The notes below the pieces were generated by a model that was not told where the DNA came from, searched no databases, and saw nothing but the letters and a program-made list of their open reading frames with translations. A program made the translations under genes and the position numbers. Below, in pieces: positions 23,607 to 36,400 of a stretch of 64,000 nt of DNA (within the stretch, counting starts at the first letter, position 1; every line of letters begins with the position of its first letter). This DNA is from Pagrus major (Eukaryota > Chordata > Actinopteri > Spariformes > Sparidae), in the NCBI RefSeq assembly GCF_040436345.1, contig NC_133232.1:30043815-30107814 (forward strand), read 5' to 3'.

Positions 23607-25806
23607 TCAATACCAGTACAAGTCCTTCTTGTCCAGGTGCCGTCCTGACAGGGAAGAGGCAAAAGGTCAATGTTTCGAAGCGGATCTAATGCATACATAA
23701 GTTTGCAATCAAGCATGCTGATTGAAGACGTTCCTGAAAGGTTAACAGGAAACGAGTAAGGACTCAAGGGACTAAGTGGTAATTAACAAATACTCAATGA
23801 GTACTCGAAACGGGATCAGATAATGATAGCTTGTGTCTTGTGTAACCTGCAGAGTGATTACTTTTCTTAATTTGCATTCCTTTCCAGCTGCCTTTAAGTA
23901 GTCAGTAGGTGTTGCTGGTCAGAATGACTTTTTTTTCCCTTTGGTTTTTTTTATATATTTATAAATAAATGTATATATTTATTTATTTTTTGGTTGTTTT
24001 TTGTATTGTATTACATAACAGTCGTAATCGTCTTTCTTATTTCAGTCTTACTTCTTAATTTGCTTTAATTAGTATTATTAGTTAGTAGTTTTACTCATTT
24101 TTACTGGTCAGCTGATTTTCTTTATTTTTCTTATTTTTTATTTTATTCATGTTTTTTTCTTTTTACCTCACATGTTTTTTTACCTGTTTTCTTTTAAATG
24201 CGTTTACTTCTGTCGAATGTTTGATCTTTAAACTCGGAGATTTTATGCCTGCGACTTCTGTGTCAGCTGACGCGGTGCGCTTCACTTGAAATGAAACGCG
24301 TTATATAAATATAGTTTTGCTTGATTGCTTGCTTTTTAATCATTCCTGATTAAATCTTAATCAGGTGCAAAGTGGCTCATAATATGCTTTACAGTTATAC
24401 AAAGGGATTTTTCAAGTGAGGCTTCAACTGTCTGTCAAGGGATTTAAAAAAAAAAACTTGCAATGGTTTACAGTCAAAGCTCAGATAGTACTTGCTACAA
24501 TGCTTCTACTTTACATTTGGGGACAGAAAAATATAAACACACACCAACATAATAGGCAGTAATGGTTAGTTTTAGGATTATGTGCCATTTAGCAACCAGA
24601 GTTGAAGCGCCTTTTTAAGGAATTCAGGATTTTGAAATTGCTGAATTTTCACACTTGAAGTCAAGAAGATGGTCAAAACTGATGCAGCAGAGGCTTAGAT
24701 GTCTTTACTTAGAGATCCAAAAACTCTTCCCATAATCCATCTCAGTACATCTTTTTTAAAGCTGCTGAATTATTTGTAGAAAATCTCTTAACATTCTGAC
24801 AGTAATCAATAAAACAAATGAGATTTGTTTTGTTTGATACAAAATCTAGTTTGCCCTTGCCGGTTTCTCCAATGCTACCAACACCAGCTTTAACTCTAAT
24901 AGTTTTTTATTGCTAATTTGATGTCTCTGAGTCTCTGGTAAGATAACCATCATGACATCACCTGAAGGTTATTTTCTCAAACTTTGGAAAGCTCCCACAG
25001 AGCCAGACACAAATGTTTTCACAGGTTGTGCAGTGGTGCCCAAAAATAGTAATCCCTTTAAACAAGGAAATGTTAATAGTTAATATCTAAAAAGAAGTTA
25101 TTTTATTGGTTTAAAGACATTTTCAAAGCTGTTATATTACATCTGAAGGCTTACCAGCTTCAAAGCCCATAGCAGGGTCCCCGGACTCTCGAAATCCTTG
25201 CGGCACCGTCCAGCTGGGAAGCAGTTCCGGCTTGGAGCTGGAGGCCATGCTGGGTCCCATGTCACCGCGGTCATTATGCAGCAGGTTGAGCAGGGATGTG
25301 GAGTATTGCTGTCCAGTAAGAGTCAACCCATCTTGGGACAGGGAGTACGTGATGGACGGCAACCCTGGGCCTTCTCCTGCCCTGGTAGTGAACGATTGCC
25401 ACGAGTCAGGAGCGTCGTCTGCAGGGCTGAAGGTCAGGAGATGTCGTGGAGGAACTTGTGACTCTAAGTAAGGGTCAGCAGGACTCCCCTGACAAGTGCT
25501 GGATTCCTCTGTAGGGGGACAAAGACAGACAGCATGTAGGGTGGATGAACGGGATTGATTGTGCTGCCTTCGGTCAGGAAGGTCTGTGGGTTCTGTGTGC
25601 TTACCCAATTTAATAGTTTTACGGATTTTCTTTGTCTTTGCTGCCGGGGCCTTGGCTTTGCAGACATTGCTGAGAGCACGGGTGAAGTGAGCGTCCACCA
25701 TGCTGTTGATGTCCCCCTGGAAGTACGTCAGGATGACATATTGAGAATGCCTCTCCACCTTCACAGCCATCGGGCTGTCTGTTCTGTCCTGCATGGTCAG
25801 CTGCGA
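23607..25806 (-). CDS. vgll1: Vestigial-like TEAD cofactor (vgll1-type)
   Basis: A nuclear transcription cofactor that binds TEAD factors through a Tondu (TDU) motif. Coding exons on the minus strand: 25794-25605, 25508-25155 and 23644-23607 (phases 1, 1), 193 residues. The TDU motif VILTYFQGDINSMVDAHFTR is at about residues 20-39, followed by a basic stretch (KTKKIRKT). The small last exon ends ...DKKDLYWY. An acceptor (TGTGATTTCAG) immediately upstream at 25807 shows that a non-coding first exon exists further up; it was not located. The first intron (25509-25604) is 96 bases with no stop in frame, so its retention would add 32 residues. Reading through the second donor would end the protein at 25132 with KPSDVI instead. 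Assignment to vgll1 rests on synteny with cd40lg and adgrg4; the motif alone fits any VGLL member. Confidence 0.85.
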
Positions 25807-28800
25807 CTGAAATCACAGAGCGAACAGGAACATTGGTAGATGCTCAGTATAAAGTGTAGCAGTATCTTATCTAATTAATCATGAGTTATACATTTGTATT
25901 GCTCCACAACACCCACACAAGAACAGATATTTCTACTGAAGTCACACAAAAGACAGCTTAATTTATAATGTAGCAGTCCATATTTTCTGTTGCTCTTTCT
26001 CTGCCCTTACAAAATGCCTTTTCACACGTAAAAATCACAATTTCACATATGAATTGGACGTTTTCACATGCAATTGGCTATCTTCATACTTAAACTAAAA
26101 TTTAGACATGTCAAAAGAAAATAATGTCCAGGCACATCCTCATCAGAAAAAATGAGCATATAGGTCGACTGTAAAAGCAGCTTATTACGACCCATGTTTC
26201 TGTTTATTGTTAAGCGGCGACCTCTAGTGGCTGTACTAATTATTACAGCGGCAAAGGAGGAAGTCAGGTGAAGTAATACAGCTGTTTGTGTCCAGTGCGT
26301 AACCGCAACTGAGTTATTCTAACTTACAAACCGTGTTAACTTACGTCATGTATATTACGTAACTGCAGTTACACGTATGTACGTTCATAACTGAATTTAC
26401 GTAACATAATTATTATTATTATTATTTTAACCTAAACCTAACCATGTAGTTTTCCTGCATCAAACGAATCAAACTGAATGTACGATGATGGTCTGGTTTG
26501 CGTGTTGCTGGTACTCAATCAGTTTTCCTCATTAAAGTGTGTTTATAGATCTTGGGGAGTACGACAGCATACAGTATGTGAAAAAAGTAGTATAAAGCCT
26601 TTTGTGGCTCCAGAGGAAGCTGCATGTAATATGATAAATATCCTCCAGCGATCTTGCTCAGTGGCTCAGTTGCATTGTGGGTGATATACAGTAGGTTTTG
26701 AAAAGCAATTCACCCGTCTAGCATTGCACTTATACTCATTATAGACAGTTTGAAACCAATTATTAAATTCAATACAGCCAAACAAAAGATATCACCTTCT
26801 TTATTCCACACATTCTTCTTCCTTTTCAGAAAACCTTGTGCCTACATTAGCCATAATGCAACTTAGCCACTGAGTGACAAGTAATTGGCTTTTTTTTCAC
26901 ATATAAATGAAAATGTTCACATGTGAATTCAATACATTCATATGTGACTGGCTATTACCACATGTGGATTACAATTTCTACATGTGGATCAAACAGTATA
27001 GTGATGAAAAGCTTTTCATATATTGTTTCTCTCAAACCCCTAAAACATATTTCTCCTGTATGCCATTGATAAGTAGGTGTCATTATCTCTCTGCCTACAT
27101 TTCAGATACTGTACATACTTAGGATTTATTGACTTACGTACCACCTGGTCTATTTTTAATGTTGACGTGACATTTTTTTAATTGGTAAAAGTGACGACAG
27201 TATATCTTTAGTAAACCTTTTTATTCATCCCCGTTGAAAAGGCAAATCAAACTTAAACTGTGCTTCAGTACATCATCTGAAGTATTTTAAAACTGAACTT
27301 GCCGTGGATGACTCACCACATCGACCGCTGACGGCTGTCTTTGAAACAGGCGGATTATAGCACACAAGCAATGACAAACACAGCGAGAGTGTAAAGTGCA
27401 CCTTTCATTTTGCTCATTTTTATGGCTCAGAAACTGTCTCGTACAAATATATTTTACTTTGATGCATGAAAACCAGTAACACTTTAAAATAACCATTATT
27501 AACAAGTGGTACATTCATAGATATAGATAATAGATAATGACCATCCAATTAATGTTTGTAGATGAATAACAGTATTAAAAAAAAACATTTACAAAGTATT
27601 TTGTAAAAGCATTTCATTGTTTGGCAACAGTATAATAACTTTGAACTACAGTTTATTTAACTATACATTTACCATTTATTAATGATGATTATTATAAAGT
27701 GTTACCTGAGAATGAGCTGTTGGTGCTTAATTTGGTCACTCTAGCACCAAATGATCACAAATGTTAACAACAGAAGAATTCATGGGCGGTGTGGTGGGAT
27801 ATTCAACATGTTAAGAAAAGGGGTTTAAGGAAGCTGAAATCAAAGTGTCCTATTTTGGGAGAAGCTCCGACTGAAGTGTAAATAATCAGAGTACATCCAT
27901 GCCATAATGCAGATAAAAAACCCCTAACATACTGCTTATTGGACTGCAAACAGTTTGTGAATTCAGAACCAAACCATTATACTTGAAGTAACTTCTCTTA
28001 CCTGACCTGATGATTAACCAAAGGTGACCAGAGACTGCGTCTTTGCATCGGCTGGTCGTTCAAAGGCGACGTGTTAACCTACATGAGCGGGAGCCAAGTT
28101 TGTTGGAAAAAATGTCACTTGGCTTGAGTTTAAACATCAGCGTCTTTTACTGGATACGAAGAAGCAAAATCGGGAGCCTGTCCTTTCTTCCTCCCCTCTA
28201 CATGCAAAACATTTTGCTCACTGTCCCTCCAAAGTTACATGTTGTGTTTGACTGGGAGGGCGTGTGGTGCTTCTTGAATGCAGACAGCTATGAGCAGAAT
28301 GTCATCCAGCAGGTTTCTCCTGAGCCTGGATGACACCTTATTAAAACATTCCTCAGTCACACTATTAAAAAGTTGTACGTAGGCCATGACATTAATGTGT
28401 TAAAGTACAAAAAACACTTCATGTTCATTATCAATGGAGCTTCACAAGCTGAAGGACCCAGGACCTTTACTTGTGGATCTCTTTGCTCCCGCTGCAATCG
28501 TTCACTGTTGCCCCCCCCCCTTTTTTTGTATGAGTGCATCCACTGGCTTTTTTATACTCACAGTAACAACAGCAGATCTAACAGGTGGAACAGAGTTGTG
28601 TTGCAAAAAAGTGTGTCTTTGTCTGTTAAAACTAAAACATAATTAACTGGAATGTCACTCAGTAGAGCGCATACCTCCACAAAGGCCCAACAATCCCCTT
28701 TTTCACTCACTCATAGACAACAGCCACCTAAATATACCTTATTTTTTCATCAAGATCCATGAGTTTGTAGCAGTCCCATTGTTTGAGACTTGCTATCTTT

Positions 28801-28989
28801 CTTTGTTTTGGGCTGATTTTCCAAAATCCCTCAAGACTAATTGCAGGGGATTCGGATCACCTGTGTGCAGGGTGGGGAGACTGACTCCTGATTGAGGAGT
28901 GGAAGCAGCTTGGAGCATTTCCCTCCGAGCCAGTCGTGGTGTGACGACGCCCTTTTTGTGAAGGCTTAAAAGAGGTGGGGAATGACACC

Positions 28990-29310
28990 CAGGTGGCTCT
29001 CAACCTCATTCTGAATCTGTCTCTCTCCCCTTCTGACTTGACCCCTGACCCACTGAGAACCTCATTCCCCTTAGATTGCCAGCCAGAAACTCTGATCTGT
29101 TTAGGCCCTACCCAAGCCCAAATTCTGAAAAAATATTCCTTAATCCATCCAGACCAAAAGTTAATGGGGCATATTCTTGGCTGAAACCCATCCTCCATCC
29201 AAATTTCATGGAAATCCATTCAGTAGGTTTTGTGTAATCCTGTTGACAAACCAACCATCCAACCAAAAACAAACAAACAAACAAACATGGATGAAAACAA
29301 AACCTCTGGT
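28990..29310 (+). mobile_element. Retroposon 3' tail (LINE/SINE type)
   Basis: CAAATTTCATGGAAATCC followed by CAGTAGGTTTTGTGTAATCC, an (AAAC)n tail at 29267-29288 and ACCTCTGGTGGGGGTAAAAT. This order is typical of a widespread fish non-LTR retroposon 3' end. No intact reverse transcriptase. The exact family is not certain. Confidence 0.5.
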
Positions 29311-29906
29311 GGGGGTAAAATTGTCCCATGTGGCAATTTTATCTTTGAAAATGGACAAGATGAAGAAAGTATGAGACAATCAGTGTGCTGTTATATAAAT
29401 GCAATAGCTACTGTCATTTTGTAGATTTTATGTTAGCAAATGATGCTATTATCTTTATTCTACAATATTTTATACAAGACACCACTAGGAGAAAACAATT
29501 ATTCATTTTTACACACAACTGGTCCCAGTCAAGAAAAATCAGTGGTGCTCTTGTTGGGTGGAAATCTTGTCATACATATTGACAGTTGCTCAAAATGTAT
29601 CATATCACTTTCATATTACAGTACATGTTACAGGCGTTTCAGCATTTGTAAGCATGTTTAAGGAGACACTGGGACATCTCCAGCCGTGTTTGTGGCAACC
29701 ACATGAGCCATCTTACGCCAAAACACGATATTTTCCTGATCGTAACCGAGTGTTTGTCAGACCACGAGCGCGTATCACAGAATATTCATGGTTTGCAGAA
29801 AGTTTTATTCTGGCGATGGGGTCGCACATGTTTAAGATCAAATCACTGCTGAGATTATATAAATATAAAATCGCACAAAATGTTTCGACAAAACTTACAT
29901 GAATAT

Positions 29907-29912
29907 TTTATT
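29907..29912 (-). terminator. Candidate poly(A) signal of adgrg4
   Basis: AATAAA on the minus strand about 520 bases past the adgrg4 stop codon. Another possibility is ATTAAA near 30275. Not distinguishable without transcript ends. Confidence 0.3.
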
Positions 29913-30434
29913 ATCATTTAAATTAAGAATACCTTTAAAATGATCTTCAGAGGAAACATCATGAACAGTTAAAGTTTCTCATGTACTGTACTTGAAAACA
30001 GTTATTGGTTACTGATACTGTCCTTTCAGAAATGGAACCATCTTATAAATGCTTCCTGTGCAACATTACGTTTACAAACACAAAACCTTTATGTAAGCAT
30101 GAGTCATTCAACTTAACAGTTAAAGCAGTCTTGTTGAGCTTGAAGACGAACTAGATTGAAGGCTTTTGGCCGTTTTAAATAAGTGTTTTTTGCAGAAAAT
30201 GTGCATTTCTCAAACCACACCTTTACTGTGCTTTGAGCTGACTGTCAGCACAGTATGCACTTTTCAAGGCGGATTTTAATGCAAGGTTCAGGAGTGTCCC
30301 TTAAAATGTAGTTGATGTGATATCTCCCTGCCCATTACAGACATGGCTCTGTTCTATTTTCAGCTAAGTGTTTGTGATTGAGCGATGGACCCTGAAAGGG
30401 AGAGCTGTCCAGAACGACACATCTAGAGGCCCAC

Positions 30435-33400
30435 TCATGCCCCCTGGTGGTGCTTTGGTGCTGATCCTGTAGAGGAGTCCGACACCTTCCTGACTGTGGA
30501 GGTGCTGTTAGAAGCGACTGAGTCAGAGTTAACAAGAATGTTCTTTTTGCCTCGACCGCCCGCTGTCACAGTGCGGCTCCAGTCTGAAAACAGAAAAAAA
30601 CAAGGCGTCATTAACCATCTGGACGTTATTCTTCAATATGTTCCACATCCACAAGCATTGCTTTTCTCAATGGTACCTGAGCAATCTTTGGCCCTGAAAC
30701 GTCCACAGCACAAATGGATTCTCCACTGATTCCTCACATTTTCCTTCATCAGGCAGTGGAACAAAAACACAAAGAACCCTGGGACAAAAGAGCAGAGATA
30801 TAGACACACATCTGTCATCCTGTCTGTTGAAATGTTTCTTTTTTGTTGTTGTTTTTTAATTTTCATTTCACTATCAGTACTTTGTGTCATTTCCAAGTTC
30901 CACGTTAATGTATATTCTTTAACTGAACTCTTTAAAGTGCCATTTTCTTCACATTCCTGTAACTTCTCAAAAAAGAAAAAACCTCATCATTACATGTTTT
31001 TATAAGTCGAGAAAACTCTCCCACAATGACGATGAAATCATTTTAAAACCAAGCAGATAAACTGTCAAAATCACCATGGTGGTCTGTCGATGTCAACACA
31101 TGCTGACATCATGCTGCTAACCGAGTGACAGATGTGTTAAAAATGACTCACTCTTCTGTGACTAATACAGTATAACACCAATCTACAGCTCATATTTACC
31201 CTGCAACGAGTTCAAGATGGAGAACAGGTACATCATGGCCACTTTGGCTGGCCCAAAGGAAAAAAAAGCCAATGCCCACGTCAGACCCAACAGGACGGTG
31301 AGACCGGCCACCGCCCTCAGGTCATGCAGAGAGCTGCGGCTGTTTGCTGAGCGCTTATTGACCCTCATCTGTCTGATCTGGATCAGAACCACGACGAACA
31401 CAGAGATGTTGCACAACAGGATCAGAAGAACAAATGCCACCACCGTCACGTAGAAGTAGACGTCATTCTGCAGCCAGCAGCTGGAGGGAGGGAGGGAGGG
31501 AGGGAGGGGGAGGATTGGTCATCATGTAAGGCACACTGGGATTTATGATAAATGCCATCAACTACATTTTTTGTTTGTGTAAAAGACACAGCTGAGTGTT
31601 GAATTTTGTCACCTGTGTGGTTTTTTTTTGTGTGTAATTTTCTCAGTTTCTTTGCCAAATTATTTAATTAGTTTTATCGGGCACAAGCTAAATTCACATT
31701 TTATATGACATGATTTGGACATAATACTCCCAAGATAGAAGTGACTCACTCACTGCTCGTACTTACAATGGGTCAGTGGACTCTAGCGCCACAGAAGCCT
31801 CCTTAGCCGTAATGCTGCCATAGACATCTTTATCTATGGCCAGCACCAAGCTGACTATAACAAGTGGAACACCTGTGGAAAAAAAAAAAATCTTATTATT
31901 TATTATTAAGCTTATTAAACCTTATGTATCCGCAGTTTGCAGAAACATACATTACCAACATTTGTTCCTGCAATAATCCACTGGTTATTGCTTGTCTACG
32001 ACCCCTGGATCATGTTGAACGCCAGCATAATGCTTTAATTTATGTGTCTTTCATTATCTAGTGATCTCAAATAAGTTTCCTGAAAGAAACTATGCAATTT
32101 ATTTGTAATTAAAGACTAAAAAAACAACATTTTTCTATTGTACACTTCCACTTGATGACATTCAAATAAATTGCAAGCATAATCCAGAGAGCTGTCAAAC
32201 TATAGTAGGTCAGCTGAATGTGCATAAAAGCGAAATTTGTCTAAGGGCAAGAATACAATTTTAAAAAAGGGCAGGATAATGTTTAGAATTGTAAAAGAGT
32301 GGTTGTAAAGTAGTTTTTCTTTCAGTTACATTTCTATTATAACCTTCAATTATTAAAAAAATCCAGATTATTTGAAAATAAAAGTAAAAATTTCAGATCT
32401 GTAAAATGAAGTGCTACCAACTCAACCCCAACCAATCAAATCCATTCCTGAACCCAATCAGCCAACCAAAGCCGAGGAGCAGAGAGGAGCACCTAAAGTT
32501 CTGTCTTACCCCATCCCACAGCACAGAACTTGAGGATGTAGGAGGGAACGTAGATGTTGAAGACCTTGACGAGTGCGAGGTACATGTTGACCGCCTCCAG
32601 GCCCATCCAGGTGAAAGAAGCAAGCAGGAAGTAGTGCAGCGTTGCAGCAGTGGCTATGCACAGCCCGTAGTTGGAGAAGGATGAGAGCCAGGAGTCGAGA
32701 AGGAAAAGCATGGACAACCCCAGCAGGGAAGCAGACAGGTTGATGAGTATCTTGGATGGGTAGTCTCGGCGCAGCTTCCTGAAGTGAAGAAGAAAAACAT
32801 AGGGAACAATTCAGGAAGAGAAAGATCAATGAAAAGCCTGAGATCTTTTTAGAAGCCTCTGGATTTGCTGGTGTTAGGCAAGTGCAAAGAGGCAGAATAG
32901 GATTTTCTTGGCCAGAATGACAGCTAATGTACAATCTCCATTCATGCAATATCTTTCTTGTAGCTGGTTATTGCAGCAAAGATGCATCTTTTCAATTTAA
33001 ACCTTTCTTCCATGTTATAAGTATGTTAGTGTTAGTTCTTCAAGTGACTCACTCAAAAGCAAGATAGGTGAGAAGCGTGATGCCCAGGAAGATGGAGGAT
33101 ATACCACAACCGAGATAAGAGATCACTGTCAGGATCTGACTGTCAACTTCACTGTTGGTTCTGTATACATCCTGAAAAACAACATAAAAATAAAGCGATA
33201 TATACTTTTTACATAAAGCATATTTAAAGCCAGAGTTTGCGCCCCCTAGTGGTAGTACCAAAGATGACATTAAGGTAAGCAGCTCTCCAAGCTGTTCAAA
33301 ATCTTCCCATCATAATCCTGTGAAAAAAAATGATGTGATTACATATTGTATATGTGACGCATCAGCATCTTGGATAATTGGCAGCGATAAATGCAAGCAG

Positions 33401-36400
33401 TCGGCAACTGGCCAAGATTGCACATACAGTATGTTGTTGCCAGTGGGAGTTGTTTGTTCCCTGGTTTCATTTGTGAAAGGCAGACATGACTCACCAGGAG
33501 CACAGCGAAATGTGTGAGGTGATCACAGAGACAGCTGGTACGATTAGGAGAAATACTGTGGGTATCACAACCTCTGCTGTTCCAACCACCCTGTCCGCCT
33601 GGCAAACACACACACACACACAAACACATTTGATTAAAAGCTGTTAACATACACATCACTTGCTTGCTTTATTAAAATATAATAAATAATAATGAACTCA
33701 CCGTTTTTCTGAAAATCCCAAAACATGCAATGAACCTTGTCTTTTGGCTGTAGCAAAAATAAATACATAAATACATTAATAAATCAGGGAAGTGATGATT
33801 GTTTTAGAGTCAAATGCGACACACTTCTTCTAACCGGTGAACTGAATATGTCAATTTCTCACTTGTTTGGATTTATGATGGTTGAAGGTCACCACCACTG
33901 GATCCTTTAGGTTGCTGACAAGGCTGTTATTGATGCTGGCAGACACTATATAGGAATTCAATGTCCAGCCGTGTGTTGAATTAGTTGTGAGTGGGTCCTG
34001 TTAAAAATAAACCAGCTGTCATGTTCGCACATGTAGAAATTCTGATCCAAAATGTACAATTCTTGTGGGCATTTTCATTCATTCATTCATTAAAAAAAAT
34101 GCCCATCAATTGTGAAAATGAACATTGAATTCACATGAGAAACTGCAATTTTCCACATGTGAAATATTCGTAAGGGATTAATGCCTATTAAATCACAGTA
34201 AGTAGATATTGTAGCAAAATTTAAAGAGGTCTAAATTAAGGTTTTTACTCAATAAAATATGCAACAGTAAGAGAGAGCAGACTTTGTTTTGTTGTTGTTT
34301 CTTAAATGTAAAGGAATTTGTAAATGGGAAGATGGTTGACACCTTTCTAATGTCTGTATGGTGGATATGAAGCTAAAGCCAGCAGCCAGTTAGCGTAGCT
34401 TATCTTAAAGACTGTAAACAGAAGGAAACAACTACCCTGACTCAGTTTTTTACCTTCTTAAATCATCACAAAACCAGCTATTTCCCTGTGGATACCTGCA
34501 AAGCTCAAGGTGACGTGACTCCAGGGGGGTCACTGCACCCGGTCAAGAAATAGTTCCTCCATAAAACCTCAAATTGTTGATGTTACAGTCTTTTTACTCG
34601 GATTAAACATTCCAGATAAAATCTGTTAGGTGGTTGTAGGCAGTTCTTGTTACCTTCGGACTGTGTTTACAGTCTTAATGCTAAGCTACGCTAATCATCT
34701 CCTGGCTGTAGCTCATTATTCATCCAACATCCCAAAGAAGTGGTGTCAATCTTATATATTTCTCTGCAAGTAAGCGAATAAGCTAATTTCTCAAGTGTTG
34801 ATCTATTCATTTAAAGAGAAAACAGCAGCAACAACAAAGAAAATAAGAAAGAGATAAGAAATTACTTGAAAAAGCTCTTGTGTTCCATAAAAGTTAAACT
34901 GGACACGAGTTGTATTACTTCGTCCAGGAAGGAGATGATCGTGGAGTGCAGAGGGCAAAGAGATAGTTGCAACTGTGTCAGGAGACGGATCACTCACAAA
35001 GGTCTGGTCGAGAAAAATCTGAGGAAAAAACAAACAAACCAAGATGACACATCAGGGAGTCTTGTTGGTCTGCGGATATGATTCTTGCTCCAGGAGCGAA
35101 AAGGTCCAGGGTTCAAATCCCCGACAGGCCTTCAGTGGAAAAGGTTTATATTAAAAATTATTTGAACTGTGACTCAGGGGATAGAGTGAGTCATCCACAT
35201 GTCAAAAAAGTCAGCGGATTGATCCCCTGCTCTTCTGGTCTATATGTCAAAATGCTCTTGGGGAAGATACTGAACCCCAAATAGCTCCTGATGATTGAGT
35301 GTGTGCGAATGGGTCAGCGTAGAGGTTCTTGTTCAAATTAAAGTCTAATGTGCCAATACTGCTTGAGGCCATGTCTGTAAATATTGTCTCCTGCATTTCC
35401 TGGTCCATCAATGACCTTAACTCAACAGAAATCATCCTCAAGCAGTCAGGTAGAGCTGAGTAAAAGTTTTAAAACAGGGCATTTCTTCTGCTTGTGGATG
35501 TCTTGCTATTGCTGTTCACAGAAAAAAATGCTGACCCCTTTTACCGCATATTGTAGCATTTCTACTGTCTCACCTCTGGGGTCAGGTTTGAAGAAAAGGA
35601 GGACACACCAAAAGTGAGGCCCTTGAACTCATCTGGATACACATTGATCATTGACAGGGCCAAAGATGGTGCTGTGACGTTGACAGATTCATCTTGGAAA
35701 TCCATATTGTTCCCCATTTCCTCCGTCATATTAAGGATACTTTTTCCCAAAACAAAAGACAGATTATCAATGAACAAACATTTAGGATTTAGGAGAAACA
35801 CACTGTTCATTCTGGGTTTATATGCACTGAGATTTACCAGACACCACTTACCTGTTAGCCACTGGAGTGATGTAAGTTTTGGAAAGCAGGATAACGGCAA
35901 CAATATCGACAATGTCAGCACCGACATCAGGTGTGATGATGCTGACTTTAACCACTTCGTCGAGCTTGTACACCACCGTGTCCAGATCGGAGGCAGAGAG
36001 CTCATCGTTGCTACCTAACTGAGCCTCTACAAGGTCTTTAATCATGTCCACAATCTCAGCCGCGTTACCTGGAAATCAATCACGCCATTAAAGCTTTTCT
36101 TCACATGATGGTTTTAATTAGATGAAAACTGAACATACGAACTGACAAAGAGAGCAGGGAGCACATAGACTAAATACACAAGGGAGGTAGGGGTAACTGG
36201 ACACGGGTGAAACACGTCGGCGAGGTTCAGACAATCACAAAGGTGGGAAACATTGACAAAGGGAGGAAGTGGAAGGTGAAACATGACCCGAGGACAGAAC
36301 TTCAAAATAAAACAGGAAATAGCAAAACCACAAACTCAAACTATGACATGCACTTTTGTTTTGGTCAGTGCAGGCCATATATTTCACCTTTACAAATATA

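Larger units (their letters stand above)
25807..30434. other. Intergenic between vgll1 and adgrg4, no gene
   Basis: In human, BRS3 and HTATSF1 lie here. I saw no long receptor exon and no RNA-recognition-motif exon. The region must include the vgll1 first exon and promoter and the adgrg4 3' UTR. Contents recognised: a (TTA)n stretch near 26408-26426, palindromic CACATGTG-rich repeat pieces (26025-26110 and 26880-26995), a LINE/SINE-type 3' tail (about 28990-29310) and a dispersed repeat copy (29640-29775). Confidence 0.5.

Noticed and set aside
28857-29329. Overlapping open frames on both strands
   Set aside because: They fall on a retroposon tail with an AAAC array; composition reflects the repeat.
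25807-30434. Possible htatsf1 or brs3 between vgll1 and adgrg4
   Set aside because: No RNA-recognition motif or rhodopsin-type receptor exon could be read in any frame.
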